DNA of 64,000 nt, from positions 11,725 to 75,724 of the forward strand of contig JAWKHR010000032.1 of the NCBI GenBank assembly GCA_041394725.1, in the 5' to 3' direction. Below, piece after piece: positions 36,768-45,535 of the stretch (its first letter is position 1; every line of letters begins with the position of its first letter). The position numbers and the translations under genes are program-made. Source of the DNA: JAWKHR01 sp041394725. Lineage in GTDB: Bacteria > Acidobacteriota > Vicinamibacteria > Vicinamibacterales > SCN-69-37. The notes beneath the pieces are model-generated. The model did not search any database and was not told where the DNA came from. It worked only from the letters and a program-made list of their open reading frames with translations.

Positions 36768-36788
36768 TCTGGGGGCGAAGCCCCCAGA
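36768..36788 (-). terminator. Hairpin behind the original tRNA-Thr 3' end
   Basis: A perfect 9-bp stem (TCTGGGGGC with GCCCCCAGA) closes a TTC loop on the minus strand, forming a C-TTCG tetraloop. It lies 8 bp past the tRNA 3' CCA copy. No T-run follows. It is the natural candidate for the terminator of the tRNA-Thr transcript before the island inserted, and it marks the left flank as native chromosome. The neighbouring 36,650-36,765 is full of short GC-rich repeats (variants of GGAGCGAGG/GACGAAGCG). Confidence 0.5.
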
Positions 36789-36790
36789 TC

Positions 36791-36842
36791 AATCTTGGAG
36801 CCGGCGATCGGACTTGAACCGATGACCTGCTGATTACGAATC
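36791..36842 (-). repeat. Left attachment site: displaced 3' part of tRNA-Thr
   Basis: This 52-bp segment is identical to 62163-62214. Its first 5 bp lie past the tRNA 3' end, and 36796-36842 equals tRNA-Thr nucleotides 30-76 including CCA. Identity stops abruptly in the anticodon stem, after which no tRNA sequence follows. It is the tRNA fragment left behind when an element integrated. Confidence 0.92.
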
Positions 36843-37514
36843 CCTGGGCCCTGCGTCCACGGGCGTCCGGCGTGTCCTGTTCCCTCTGAAATCCTGCGAT
36901 CTTCGTCCGCCTGGATCCGGCGAGATCCGCTGCGTTCGTTTCCCTTGGGCGTCACGGCGGGCGTCAGACTGCCCGCTGGGATTTCCTCGGACGTGATGCG
37001 AGTGGAAGGCGGCCACTGCCGATGTGCCCTGTCGAGGTTTCACGCAGCACAGGGGCCGCAAATGGAGCCCTACGTGGTTCTCTGTCGGTCAAGCCATGGC
37101 TTCTACTCAAGGGGGACCAACCCGGCAAGGGCTCCCCCTGTGAACGCACCCGGTACCCCAGGGCGGCAGTGTCTCAAGGGGGACCGTGGGCTGTTGCCGC
37201 ATGACAAGAAGTTGACGCTTCTGGGTCACGGTGTCACCTATGTCCCGCGTACCGGCCCCGTTCGGTAGTGGTGATTCGCAGATGGCGCTGGCAGTCGGGC
37301 CCGCGTCCGGCGTGGCTCCGTTGACGCGATCGGAACAGGTGCCGCGGAGGCATTCCGGGGTCTGACTCGTTGGCCGGGAATCGTCCAAGGCGCTGGCCAC
37401 TACATGTTTCCCGCGCTCCTGACGTGGGCCTCCAGGCGCGGTTAGACTCGAGCGTGAGTGCCGGGAAGCGAGAATTCGGCCGCGGCGATCATGGATGGCA
37501 CTATCCAGGGGCTC
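36843..37514. other. Left end of island, no gene recognised
   Basis: No credible coding frame is seen. Contents: the arm-like double repeat at 36947-36966, and a stretch at about 37,090-37,265 that resembles decayed insertion-sequence end sequence (GGTGTCACCTATGTCCCG near 37,229). A short frame at 36945-37268 has no family resemblance and was not accepted. Confidence 0.5.
36947..36966 (+). repeat. Arm-type double repeat, left island end
   Basis: GGGCGTCA occurs twice, 12 bp apart, with CGGC between. The same 20 bp, with one base changed, occurs at 62092-62111 in the same orientation. The position 104 bp inside the core repeat fits an integrase or excisionase arm site of attP. Confidence 0.55.
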
Positions 37515-38423
37515 ATGGGCACCGCCGGATGGGTGCGTGGTCTCGTCTTTGTGCTGGCCGTGGCTGGCGGCTCGGCTTGCGGGCAGCCTCCCAATGCAGG
37601 GCTGCCGTCTCCTTCAGCGCCGTCTCCTCCTCGAGCTATTACCCAAGTCCTCCATGGTCGGTCAAGCGACGGCCGGAATCTCGGGACCATCGAGTTGCCT
37701 GCCTTCGAGGGGATTCCGATCGAAATCAACCCCAGGGCCCTGGCGGCCATCCATGGACTGGTGCTGGACAACGTCAATCCGGACTTCTTCGTTGTTCGTG
37801 AAAGCGCAGCCGATGGGCTTCTGGGACGTCGGCTGGTAGCGTCACTCGCCGGTTCCGCCTACATGTTGCCAACGGAGCAGCCGGCTGCTCTGTGGCTGAT
37901 GAATTCGTCGAACGGCGCCGACTACGTGTGCGCGGCGAATACACCAGGCTTCCTTCTCAATGGCCCGAATCCGTTGCCGCGCTATGCCACGGCTCGACCG
38001 TTGACCACCTCGAACAACACCGTAGCGGACTTCATTGTCGTCGATGGGAGTCCTTCCGACATCGTCCTGGGACTGGACTGGCTGAATGACGCTTGGGTGG
38101 TCGATGGCCTTCAGCTCGCGGAAATCCGTTGGACGAACGACCCGGCGGAGCCAGCGGACATCAATGGTGGGCTGGGCACGCACCAGGTCACTGCATCTGC
38201 GGGCTACCATTCCGGCAATTCCTTCGTAGTTCGTCCCGGCCAAACCACCCTTCGAGCGGCCGGGATTGCGGCCTCAGAGGCGCTCGAGGTGCTGCTTCAA
38301 TACGACGACCTCTGCGGGATGGACACCAACAGCTCGCTGTTGACGCTTGGTGTCAGTAACAGTCTCAGCGCGCGCGGCAAGGACCTCGTCCGCTTCGGTG
38401 TGCTGATGAAGGAACTGCGCTAG
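37515..38423 (+). CDS. Lipoprotein of unknown function
   Basis: The protein has 302 residues from ATG 37515, chosen for AGGGG 4 bp upstream and a standard lipoprotein signal (WVRGLVFVLAVAGGSAC, Cys22). ATG 37491 and GTG 37458 are in-frame alternatives. After a Pro/Ser-rich linker the mature part has no family I recognise. The phrase SDIVLGLDWLND recalls the ILGxDWL strand of retropepsin-like proteases, but the catalytic D-T/S-G is not seen. It is the first gene inside the island. Confidence 0.6.
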   Translation: MGTAGWVRGLVFVLAVAGGSACGQPPNAGLPSPSAPSPPRAITQVLHGRSSDGRNLGTIELPAFEGIPIEINPRALAAIHGLVLDNVNPDFFVVRESAADGLLGRRLVASLAGSAYMLPTEQPAALWLMNSSNGADYVCAANTPGFLLNGPNPLPRYATARPLTTSNNTVADFIVVDGSPSDIVLGLDWLNDAWVVDGLQLAEIRWTNDPAEPADINGGLGTHQVTASAGYHSGNSFVVRPGQTTLRAAGIAASEALEVLLQYDDLCGMDTNSSLLTLGVSNSLSARGKDLVRFGVLMKELR

Positions 38424-38638
38424 TCCAATCGTGGAGCAGACGGGGCGACGAATCGGAAAGAACCGGCATCCGTGCATTGCGGCGACTTTTCCGGTCAGGG
38501 CGCACCCCGAAGGGTGCAGGTAGACCGTGGCATGCCGCACCCTCACGACCAGGGCTTGATCCTTCCGGGGGGCGTCCGAATTGGTCGAGGGCCTCGTCGC
38601 TTGCCTCGCTTTGGCGCGCGCCAGCTAGCATAGAACCG

Positions 38639-39604
38639 GTGACCGACGAGTCCTCCTACAACCAGTCCAATTCCCGTCTTCAGATCCAAGCGCTCTTGGC
38701 GGCGCAGGATGTCAGACTGCTGTCGGTTCCGGTCCTCGCGGTGGACGATCTCATCGATGACCTCTTGGCAAAAGAGCCGGAGCTCCTCGAGGCTCTGGCC
38801 ACGAGCCGGGAGCGGTCCGGGACAGCGTCGTTCTCACTCCAGGCGGCAATTCGGCCAACGCCTGTATCGAGCGTCGCCGGCAGGGGAACTGGTCCGATTC
38901 TCGAGGCTGGCCTGCTCGAAGCGGTAGGTGGCCGGCCGTGCCATGCCCCGGACGTCCAGATCGTTGCAGGGCGAGGTCGAACCGAGGCGACGGTCAGCCC
39001 TTATCCCCACTGTCTGCCCCGTGATGTCAAGATTCCAGCAGACTTGAGTGGCCGTCCGCGGAACGTCCTGCGAGAGGCGATCGCCCTGCGGAACTGGCTT
39101 GCCCGAGCGCTGCTTGAGGTCTACACGGCCGTTGCGCAGGTGCAGAGCGAATTCCTGAGTTCGCTGGACGTGCTTCGCTTGAACCCTGCTCCCATTGCCG
39201 AACTGCTTCGTCTTGGCCTGCCGCACTCCGAAAGCACCTACTCGCGCATGTTGCAGGGACGCACGGTCGAAGTCGCTCGCGAGGATGGAGCAGTCGTCAT
39301 TCCAGTCCGTGTGCTCATGCCGCCCAGAACCCAGGTGGTGCGGTTTCGGAACATCCATCTGCTGAATCGGCAACTGGTGGACGAGCGTCGGATGCGCACG
39401 GCGCTATCCGATCGCGTGCTGGCGGACCGAGCGGGGACACTGGCGCGAAGGACAGTGGCAAAGATGAGGAGCGAAGCCGACCCGCCCGTTCCGGACCGGT
39501 TGGGCCGGCAGCGGCTATACGACGAGGGCCGGGAGGGGTTGTTCGCATTTGAGGGCGCCTACGAGCACCGGCTGAGAGAGTTGCTGAGCCGCCGGTCGAG
39601 GTGA
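38639..39604 (+). CDS. Short divergent sigma-54 (RpoN-family) factor
   Basis: The protein has 321 residues from GTG 38639. Three parts of RpoN are visible in order. Residues 13-51 match activator-binding region I (LLAAQDVRLLSVPVLAVDDLIDDLLAKEPELLE, pattern of leucines and final PxLLE). Residues 140-210 match the core-binding end and helix-turn-helix (NVLREAIALRNWLARALLEVYTAVAQVQSEFL, then IAELLRLGLPHSESTYSRML, compare the usual LGLHESTVSRA). Residues 269-278 read ARRTVAKMRS, 8 of 10 identical to the RpoN box ARRTVAKYRE. Normal RpoN has about 450-500 residues. Here the acidic linker and part of the core-binding domain are missing. If functional it would direct RNA polymerase to -24/-12-type promoters. 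I found no clear such promoter or bEBP gene in the island. Confidence 0.72.
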   Translation: MTDESSYNQSNSRLQIQALLAAQDVRLLSVPVLAVDDLIDDLLAKEPELLEALATSRERSGTASFSLQAAIRPTPVSSVAGRGTGPILEAGLLEAVGGRPCHAPDVQIVAGRGRTEATVSPYPHCLPRDVKIPADLSGRPRNVLREAIALRNWLARALLEVYTAVAQVQSEFLSSLDVLRLNPAPIAELLRLGLPHSESTYSRMLQGRTVEVAREDGAVVIPVRVLMPPRTQVVRFRNIHLLNRQLVDERRMRTALSDRVLADRAGTLARRTVAKMRSEADPPVPDRLGRQRLYDEGREGLFAFEGAYEHRLRELLSRRSR

Positions 39605-39777
39605 TCCGAACCTCTGGCGCACGAGGTCATCCCGGCCGGTGTCGTCGGCCCAGACCGACGAATCGACAAAGGAACGAGGGCCCGGAGGAATCAATTCCCG
39701 CACCCGAGCGCGGCTAACGGCCGACGCCAGACATGGCACCTTCGGTGGGGTGCAAGGGCTCGGAGGTCGGCTGGTAT

Positions 39778-41304
39778 TTACGCCGCTTGGCGCTCGTCAG
39801 GCGCGGCCAATGGTGTGATGGTTTGGGCGGAAAGAATAAGCCTGTACCGGTGAGGGGAGCCACGCTTGCCGTCGCCAAGCCTCTCGACCTTGCCCCCATC
39901 CTCCAGGTGGGCCAGTTCACGCTGGGCCGTTGCGCGAGTTGCTCCTGTCTCAGTCATGAGCTGGGCGAGGGTCAGGGGGCCATCGGATTTCCCGAGTGCA
40001 TCGAGGAGGGCCGCAGAGACGGTTGCAGCGGTTACCGCTTCACCGCGGGTCGCATCGAGGCGGACAAAACGGAAAGGTGCTCCATCCTCCACCCCAGAGG
40101 AGCCACAGTGAGCAGATACTCGTTCGATCAGCGTGAGCCGAGGCGTCTCTTCGAAGCGTGACAGACCCTCGAGTTTCCGGACCGCCGGCTGTTGTCGTCC
40201 ATCGGGCCTGGAGAGTCTCAGTACAACGTCCACGCCACCGGTGAACGCCGAACTGCCTCGGCCCGATTCGCCGATTTCGCTTGCGCCTTTGCGTTCGTGC
40301 CGAATGAGCAGGATCGCAAGGCCGGATGCCGCGAGGGCTTTGAGGGGCGCCAGCGCCGCAAGTGCGTCGCCGGCGTTGTTCTCGCTGTCGCCCCTGAGGC
40401 CGGCAAACTGTGCCAGCGTATCCACCACGACAAGCCGCGCCCGAGCGCGAGCGGCTTCGGCGGCTGTCCTGTCTACTGTCGCTTGCCAGCCTAGGCCGTG
40501 CACCATGGAATGCAGTACGACACGTAACTCGGCCGACGCTACACCGGCTCGCTTGAGCATCGGAATAAGCGTTGTCTCCGTTTGTTCTGTCAGCAGCACA
40601 ACCGGGCTGGGCGGCGCCTCGGAATCCCAGCCGCCGTCCCCTGTTACCACTGTTCGAATCCAGTCGAGCGCCAAGGTCGTCTTTCCCGCAAGTTTGGGTT
40701 TACCGTTCAACTCCGTGATAGCGCCGCGCGCAAGGAACCCCGGGATTAGCCAGTCGATTCTCGCAGGGCTCTGCTGTATGAGCGCATTGGCTCCAAGCGC
40801 GATGGGTTCGTCGGCGCTGCAGCCAGGCGAGATCGCAGTGAGGTCCTCGATGAAGCGGTTGGTCGTCTCGCGCGTTGTTCCCACCTTGCCGCGCGACAGG
40901 TCCATGCAGAGTGTCATGGCCCTAAGTGCCATCCGTCGGCGCACGTCGAACTCGTTCAGAGTCCGGGCGACAAAGCGGACGAGATCTGACTTGGGCCGCG
41001 GGGTTCCGTTTGTGAAGTGTTCGAAATCCAACGGATTGTCGAAGGATTCTTCGCGGACGCTGAGCTCATTGCACACCAGCGGCCACATTGGCAGGGCCTG
41101 CCGCGCGTGGAGGTCGCAGACGATTTCTGCCAGCAGGCGGTGGTCACGTCTGAAGAAGAGCGCAGGTTTGAAACCGGCCTGGAAGAAGGTCTCAGCGCAG
41201 TCTTCAGGGAACTCTGTGATGAGCTGAAGGGCCAGCCGCTCATACTGTTCATGGTGGGGAGTCGAGTAGTCGGCCCCTGGATTCACGAGGAAGTCGTTTG
41301 CCAC
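39778..41304 (-). CDS. RepA/KaiC-like ATPase with DnaB-type N-domain and C-terminal winged helix
   Basis: The protein has 508 residues from GTG 41304. Residues 20-100 resemble the DnaB N-terminal helical domain (YERLALQLITEFPEDCAETFFQAGF, FFRRDHRLLAEIVCDLHAR). The RecA-like core has a P-loop GKPKLAGKTTLALDW, a LLTEQTE switch, Walker B LVVVDTLAQFAGLRGD and LLIRHERKGASEIGESGRGSSAF, as in AAA_25/RepA proteins of mobile elements. A winged helix (LTLAQLMTETGATRATAQRELAHLEDGGKVERLG) ends it. It is likely the element's replicative helicase or initiator. It is transcribed away from the helicase gene. Confidence 0.7.
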   Translation of the reverse strand: MANDFLVNPGADYSTPHHEQYERLALQLITEFPEDCAETFFQAGFKPALFFRRDHRLLAEIVCDLHARQALPMWPLVCNELSVREESFDNPLDFEHFTNGTPRPKSDLVRFVARTLNEFDVRRRMALRAMTLCMDLSRGKVGTTRETTNRFIEDLTAISPGCSADEPIALGANALIQQSPARIDWLIPGFLARGAITELNGKPKLAGKTTLALDWIRTVVTGDGGWDSEAPPSPVVLLTEQTETTLIPMLKRAGVASAELRVVLHSMVHGLGWQATVDRTAAEAARARARLVVVDTLAQFAGLRGDSENNAGDALAALAPLKALAASGLAILLIRHERKGASEIGESGRGSSAFTGGVDVVLRLSRPDGRQQPAVRKLEGLSRFEETPRLTLIERVSAHCGSSGVEDGAPFRFVRLDATRGEAVTAATVSAALLDALGKSDGPLTLAQLMTETGATRATAQRELAHLEDGGKVERLGDGKRGSPHRYRLILSAQTITPLAAPDERQAA

Positions 41305-41314
41305 GGCGCGGGAG

Positions 41315-41343
41315 CCTATGGCGCGCCGGGGTACACCGTCAAG
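41315..41343 (-). promoter_or_regulatory. Promoter of the RepA-like gene
   Basis: On the minus strand TTGACG (41338-41343) and CATAGG (41315-41320) are 17 bp apart. Transcription would begin about 4 bp before GTG 41304, and no ribosome site is present, so the mRNA may be almost leaderless. Confidence 0.35.
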
Positions 41344-41550
41344 TAGAGACTGTCATTGCGCCCAGATCTCTGTGCAACACACCCCTGGTCATGACCGCTG
41401 TTCGTGGGGCTTGCCCGCCCGCTACTGTTGTCCGATCCGGGCCCGATACTCGGCAGGAAGGTCTGGCACCGGTGCGCGCAGTCGGCCCACAATGGGCCGG
41501 GCGACCGGGACCGGCGAACGGCCCGAGGTGCCGCGACGAGCCAGAATCCG

Positions 41551-44500
41551 ATGACCCTGGAGCAACTGACCCCCAACACGAGCGTCCGCGGCTTGTTGCC
41601 CGACACGGCCGTCACCGTGGTCTCGGTGCAGTGGTACGGTGCGGACGCGGTAGAGCTGACGTTCAAGACCCCGGACGGCCGGGTTGCCAACCAGCTCCTG
41701 GCGCGGCATGACGAGGCCCGGCTCGAGCTGGTGGAGGCGGGCCGTCCGTGGAGTTTCGACGGCGACGGCGCGCTGTTCCGCTTGGTGTCCGAGGCGCAGC
41801 GGATCCGGCTGGCCCACCTGTTCGACCCGGTGCTCGCCGTTCACACCTCCCTCGTCGAACCGCTGCCACATCAGATCACCGCCGTCTATGAGGCGATGCT
41901 CCCGAGGCAGCCGCTCCGATTCCTGCTCGCCGATGATCCCGGCGCCGGGAAGACCATCATGGCCGGCCTGCTCATCAAGGAGCTGATTGCCAGGGGCGAC
42001 CTGAAGCGATGCCTCATCGTGTGTCCCGGCAGCCTGGCGGAGCAGTGGCAGGACGAGCTGTTCCGCCGTTTTCATCTGCCGTTCGACATCCTGACGAACG
42101 ATGGTCTCGAAGCGGCGCGTACCGGTAACTGGTTCCTCGAACACGATCTGGCGATCGCCCGGCTCGATAAGCTCTCGCGCAACGAGGACGTCCAGGACAA
42201 GCTCCGCGCACCCGACGGCGGTTGGGACCTCATCGTTTGCGATGAGGCCCACAAAATGTCGGCCACGTTCTTCGGCGGCGAGGTCAAGTACACCAAGCGG
42301 TACAGGCTCGGGCAGCTTCTCTCGACGCTGACCCGCCACTTCCTGCTGATGACCGCGACGCCGCACAACGGCAAGGAAGAGGACTTCCAGTTGTTCCTGG
42401 CGCTCCTCGACGGCGACCGCTTCGAAGGCCGCTTCCGCGACGGCGTGCATCAGGTGGATGTGTCGGACCTGATGCGACGGATGGTCAAGGAGAGCCTACT
42501 CAAGTTCGACGGCCGCCCGCTTTTCCCGGAGCGCCGCGCCTACACGGTGCCCTACAAGCTGTCTGACGCCGAGGCGGCCCTCTACAAGGCCGTGACCGAC
42601 TACGTCCGCGCCGAGTTCAATCGGGCTGACGCGCTCCAGAACGACAAGCGGGCCGGCACAGTCGGCTTCGCCCTGACGATCCTCCAGCGCCGCCTCGCCT
42701 CGTCGCCCGAAGCAATCTACCGATCGCTCCGCCGTCGGCGCGAGCGGCTGGAACGGCGGCTTCGAGAGACCGAACTCATGCACCGAGCCGCGATGGCTCA
42801 GGCGCCGGCCTTCGACAGCCCCGAGCTCGACGCCGAAGATGTCGAGGACCTGGAGGACGCGCCCGAGAACGAAGTCGAAGAGGCCGAACAGGAGGTCCTC
42901 GACCAGGCCACCGCCGCCCGGACGATTGAGGAGCTGAGAGCCGAGATCGGGACGTTGAACCTGCTGGAAGGGCAGGCCTTGGCGGTCGTCAAGGGCGGCG
43001 AGGATCGCAAGTGGAACGAACTGGCCCGTCTTCTCGACGAGATGCCGCAGTCGGCCGAAAGCCCGCGCAAGCTCGTGATCTTCACCGAACAGCGCGACAC
43101 CCTGAACTACCTTCAGGACCGCATCTCGCGCTCCATCGGCCGGCCCGGCGCCGTCGTCGTCATCCACGGCGGAATGGGCCGAGAAGAGCGGCGCAATGCG
43201 CAGGAGACATTCCTGCACGACCGAGAAGTCCAGGTGCTTCTGACGACCGATGCTGCAGGCGAGGGCATCAACCTCCAGCGCGCCCACTTGATGGTCAACT
43301 ACGACCTACCGTGGAACCCGAACCGCATCGAGCAGCGATTCGGCCGGATTCACCGCATCGGCCAGACGGAGGTCTGCCATCTCTGGAACCTCGTCGCCGA
43401 CGAGACCCGCGAGGGCGACGTCTACCGCACCTTGCTGGAGAAGTTGAACGAAGCGCGCAACGCGCTGGGCGGACAAGTCTTCGACGTGCTCGGCAAGCTC
43501 CAGTTCGAGGGGCGCCCGCTCCGCGATCTGTTGGTTGAGGCCATCCGCTACGGAGAACAGCCCGAGGTTCGGGAGCGGCTGAACCTGGCCGTGACCACGG
43601 CCGTGGACAGATCCCGCCTCCAGGACCTGATTGAAGAGCGCGCGCTTGCCCACGACGCCATGGACGCGAGCCGGGTTGCCCGCGTCCGCGAGGATATGGA
43701 GCGAGCCGACGCGCGCCGGCTCCAACCGCACTACATCGAGTCGTTCTTCGTCGAGGCGTTCAAGCAGCTTGGCGGCGCCGTCCACCAGCGAGAGCCGCGG
43801 CGCTACGAGATCACGAACGTCCCGGCACCCGTTCGCGACAGGGACCGCCTGATCGGTATGGGCGAGCCGCTGGCCCGCCGCTACGAGCGCGTCACGTTCA
43901 CCAAGGACTTGATCGCGCCGCACGACCAGCCTTTTGCCGCGTTCGTCTGTCCGGGCCACGCCCTGCTCGACGCGACGCTGGATTTGACCCTGGAGCGGTA
44001 CCGCGAGCTCCTGCGCCGCGGCACGGTGCTGGTCGATGACCGCGATCCAGGGACGCGTCCGCGCGTGCTCTTCTACCTCGACCACGCCATTCAGGATGCG
44101 AGCGTCCCGCTGTCCGGCGAGCACCGGACGGTCTCGCGGCGGATGCTGACGTGGAGATCGACGCGGACGGACACGCGCGTCACATTCACTACGCCCCCTA
44201 CCTCGACTACCGGCCGCTTCGGCCTGACGAGCCCGGGGTGGCACCGATCCTCGCCCGTCCTGAGTGCGCGTGGATCACGCGTGATGTCGAGCAGACTGCT
44301 GTCGGCTACGCGGTCGAACACGTCGTGCCCCAGCACCTGGACGAAGTGCGCTCCCGTCGGCTCGGCTGGATCGACAAGACGCGAGCGCAGGTGAAGGATC
44401 GCCTGACCAAGGAGATCAACCACTGGGACAATCGCGCGGCCAGGCTTCGCGAGCAGGAGCAGGCCGGGAAGACCGCGCGCGCGCCTCAACTCGGGCGAAG

Positions 44501-45047
44501 CGCGACGTCGCGCCGACGACCTGCAGGGCCGTCTGACGAAGCGGCTGGCCGAACTCGACAAGGAGGCGCACCGCCCGCGCGACCGCCCGTCGTCCAGGGC
44601 GGCCTCGTCGTCGCACCTGCTGGGCTTCGCCGCAATGGAGGCGTCCGGCCGACGCTGCCGCCCCCGCGGACACGCAGGCTGCGGCCGCCCGTGCCCGAAC
44701 AATTGTGATGGAGGTATGAATCTCGGCTTCGAACCAACCGACCGCGAATTCGAGAAGCTCGGCTACGACATCGAAAGCCGCGACAGGGCGACCGGACGGT
44801 TGCGGTTCCTCGAGGTGAAAGGACGGGTGAGCGGTTCGGCAACTGTGACGGTGACGAAGAACGAGATCCTGTTCTCGCTCAACAAGCCCGGGACGACTTC
44901 ATCCTGGCCATCGTCGAGTTCATGGACGACGAGACCCACCGCGTCCACTACCTGCGCCGGCCATTCCAGCGCGAGCCGGACTCCGGTGCGGCGAGCGTAA
45001 ACTATGATTTCGCGACGTTGCTCGTGCGCGCAAATGAGCCGAGCTGA
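41551..45047 (+). CDS. SNF2-type (DrmD-like) helicase with DUF3883 end, frameshifted at 3' side
   Basis: From ATG 41551 the frame is open to 44,394. The SF2 motifs are DDPGAGKTIMAGLL (I), DEAHKM (II, D231), LLMTATPHNGKEED (III), LVIFTEQRDTLNYL (IV) and NPNRIEQRFGRIHRIGQTEV (VI). Beyond 44,149 the homologous sequence continues in other frames: VEIDADGHARHIHYAPYLDYRPL, then RRRADDLQGRLTKRLAELDKEAH, then DTQAAAARARTIVMEV. The DUF3883 domain follows (NLGFEPTDREFEKLGYDIESRD, FLEVKGRV, VTKNEILFSLNKP), then DDFILAIVEFMDDETHRVHYLRRPF, ending at TGA 45045-45047. At least five single-base indels are needed. Family role: DNA translocase of restriction-like defence systems, with DUF3883 a PD-(D/E)XK-like or modified-DNA-sensing domain. 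It is the first gene of the defence block. Confidence 0.8.
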
Positions 45048-45102
45048 AGGAGGCGCCCTTGCCAGACGATTCGAGGACGCGGGAGCAGGCTTTCGAGGAC
45101 GA

Positions 45103-45350
45103 TGATGCAAATCTACCTGCGAGCCAAGAGCGAAGCCGGATACGTTCCCGACGCGCTTCCTTCAGATGTTGCAGGAGCACGGTGGAGTTGGAGACAGCCA
45201 GGCGCCTGCTCCCCACGATGTCTGACGGGTTTGCCAGGCTCTGGGAGTTGAAGCGCCTCGATCTTGCGGTGGAGAACCTCATCCTTCAGTCCAAGTGGCA
45301 CCTCTCTTTAGCGACGCGGATCGAAAGGTCGCTCGGGATCGCCCCTGAGT
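45103..45350 (+). pseudogene. Small conserved protein of the defence block, two indels
   Basis: The reading starts MMQIYLRAKSEAGYVPD (ATG 45103), moves frame to FLQMLQEHGG-like sequence, then ETARRLLPTMSDGFARLWELKRLDLAVENLILQSKW, and with one more shift PLFSDADRKVARDRP to the TGA at 45348. Joined, it is an 80-85-residue protein of a type I associate with helicase/restriction loci. The function is unknown. Each break is a single missing or extra base. Confidence 0.5.
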
Positions 45351-45535
45351 CATGCGGGTTCTCGGTTCCTGGAGGAGGGCGGTGACGGCGCAGAACATCG
45401 ATGGCAAGGATTGTTCTTGGTTGGGTTCGCGTGATCGCTGTTCTGCGATGCCCCTGGAATGCGGCCCCAGAGGAAGGGCTGAACGGCTGGTCTGAAGATT
45501 TACGGCCGTGCCTGAGGCGCCGGAGGCAACACATC

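Noticed and set aside
37090..37268. Insertion-sequence terminus (GTGTCACCTATGTCCCG)
   Set aside because: It resembles ends of some IS21/IS481-type elements, but there is no transposase, no matching opposite end and no target duplication.
36945..37268. 107-codon plus-strand frame at the left island end
   Set aside because: It has no family features, unusual composition, and overlaps the arm-like repeat and IS-like debris.
37496..37512. TGGCAC-like -24 element before the island lipoprotein as a target of the sigma-54-like protein
   Set aside because: The -12 part reads AGGGGC, not TTGC. It also overlaps the ribosome site and possible start codons. Other TGGCAC words seen in the island are inside coding regions.
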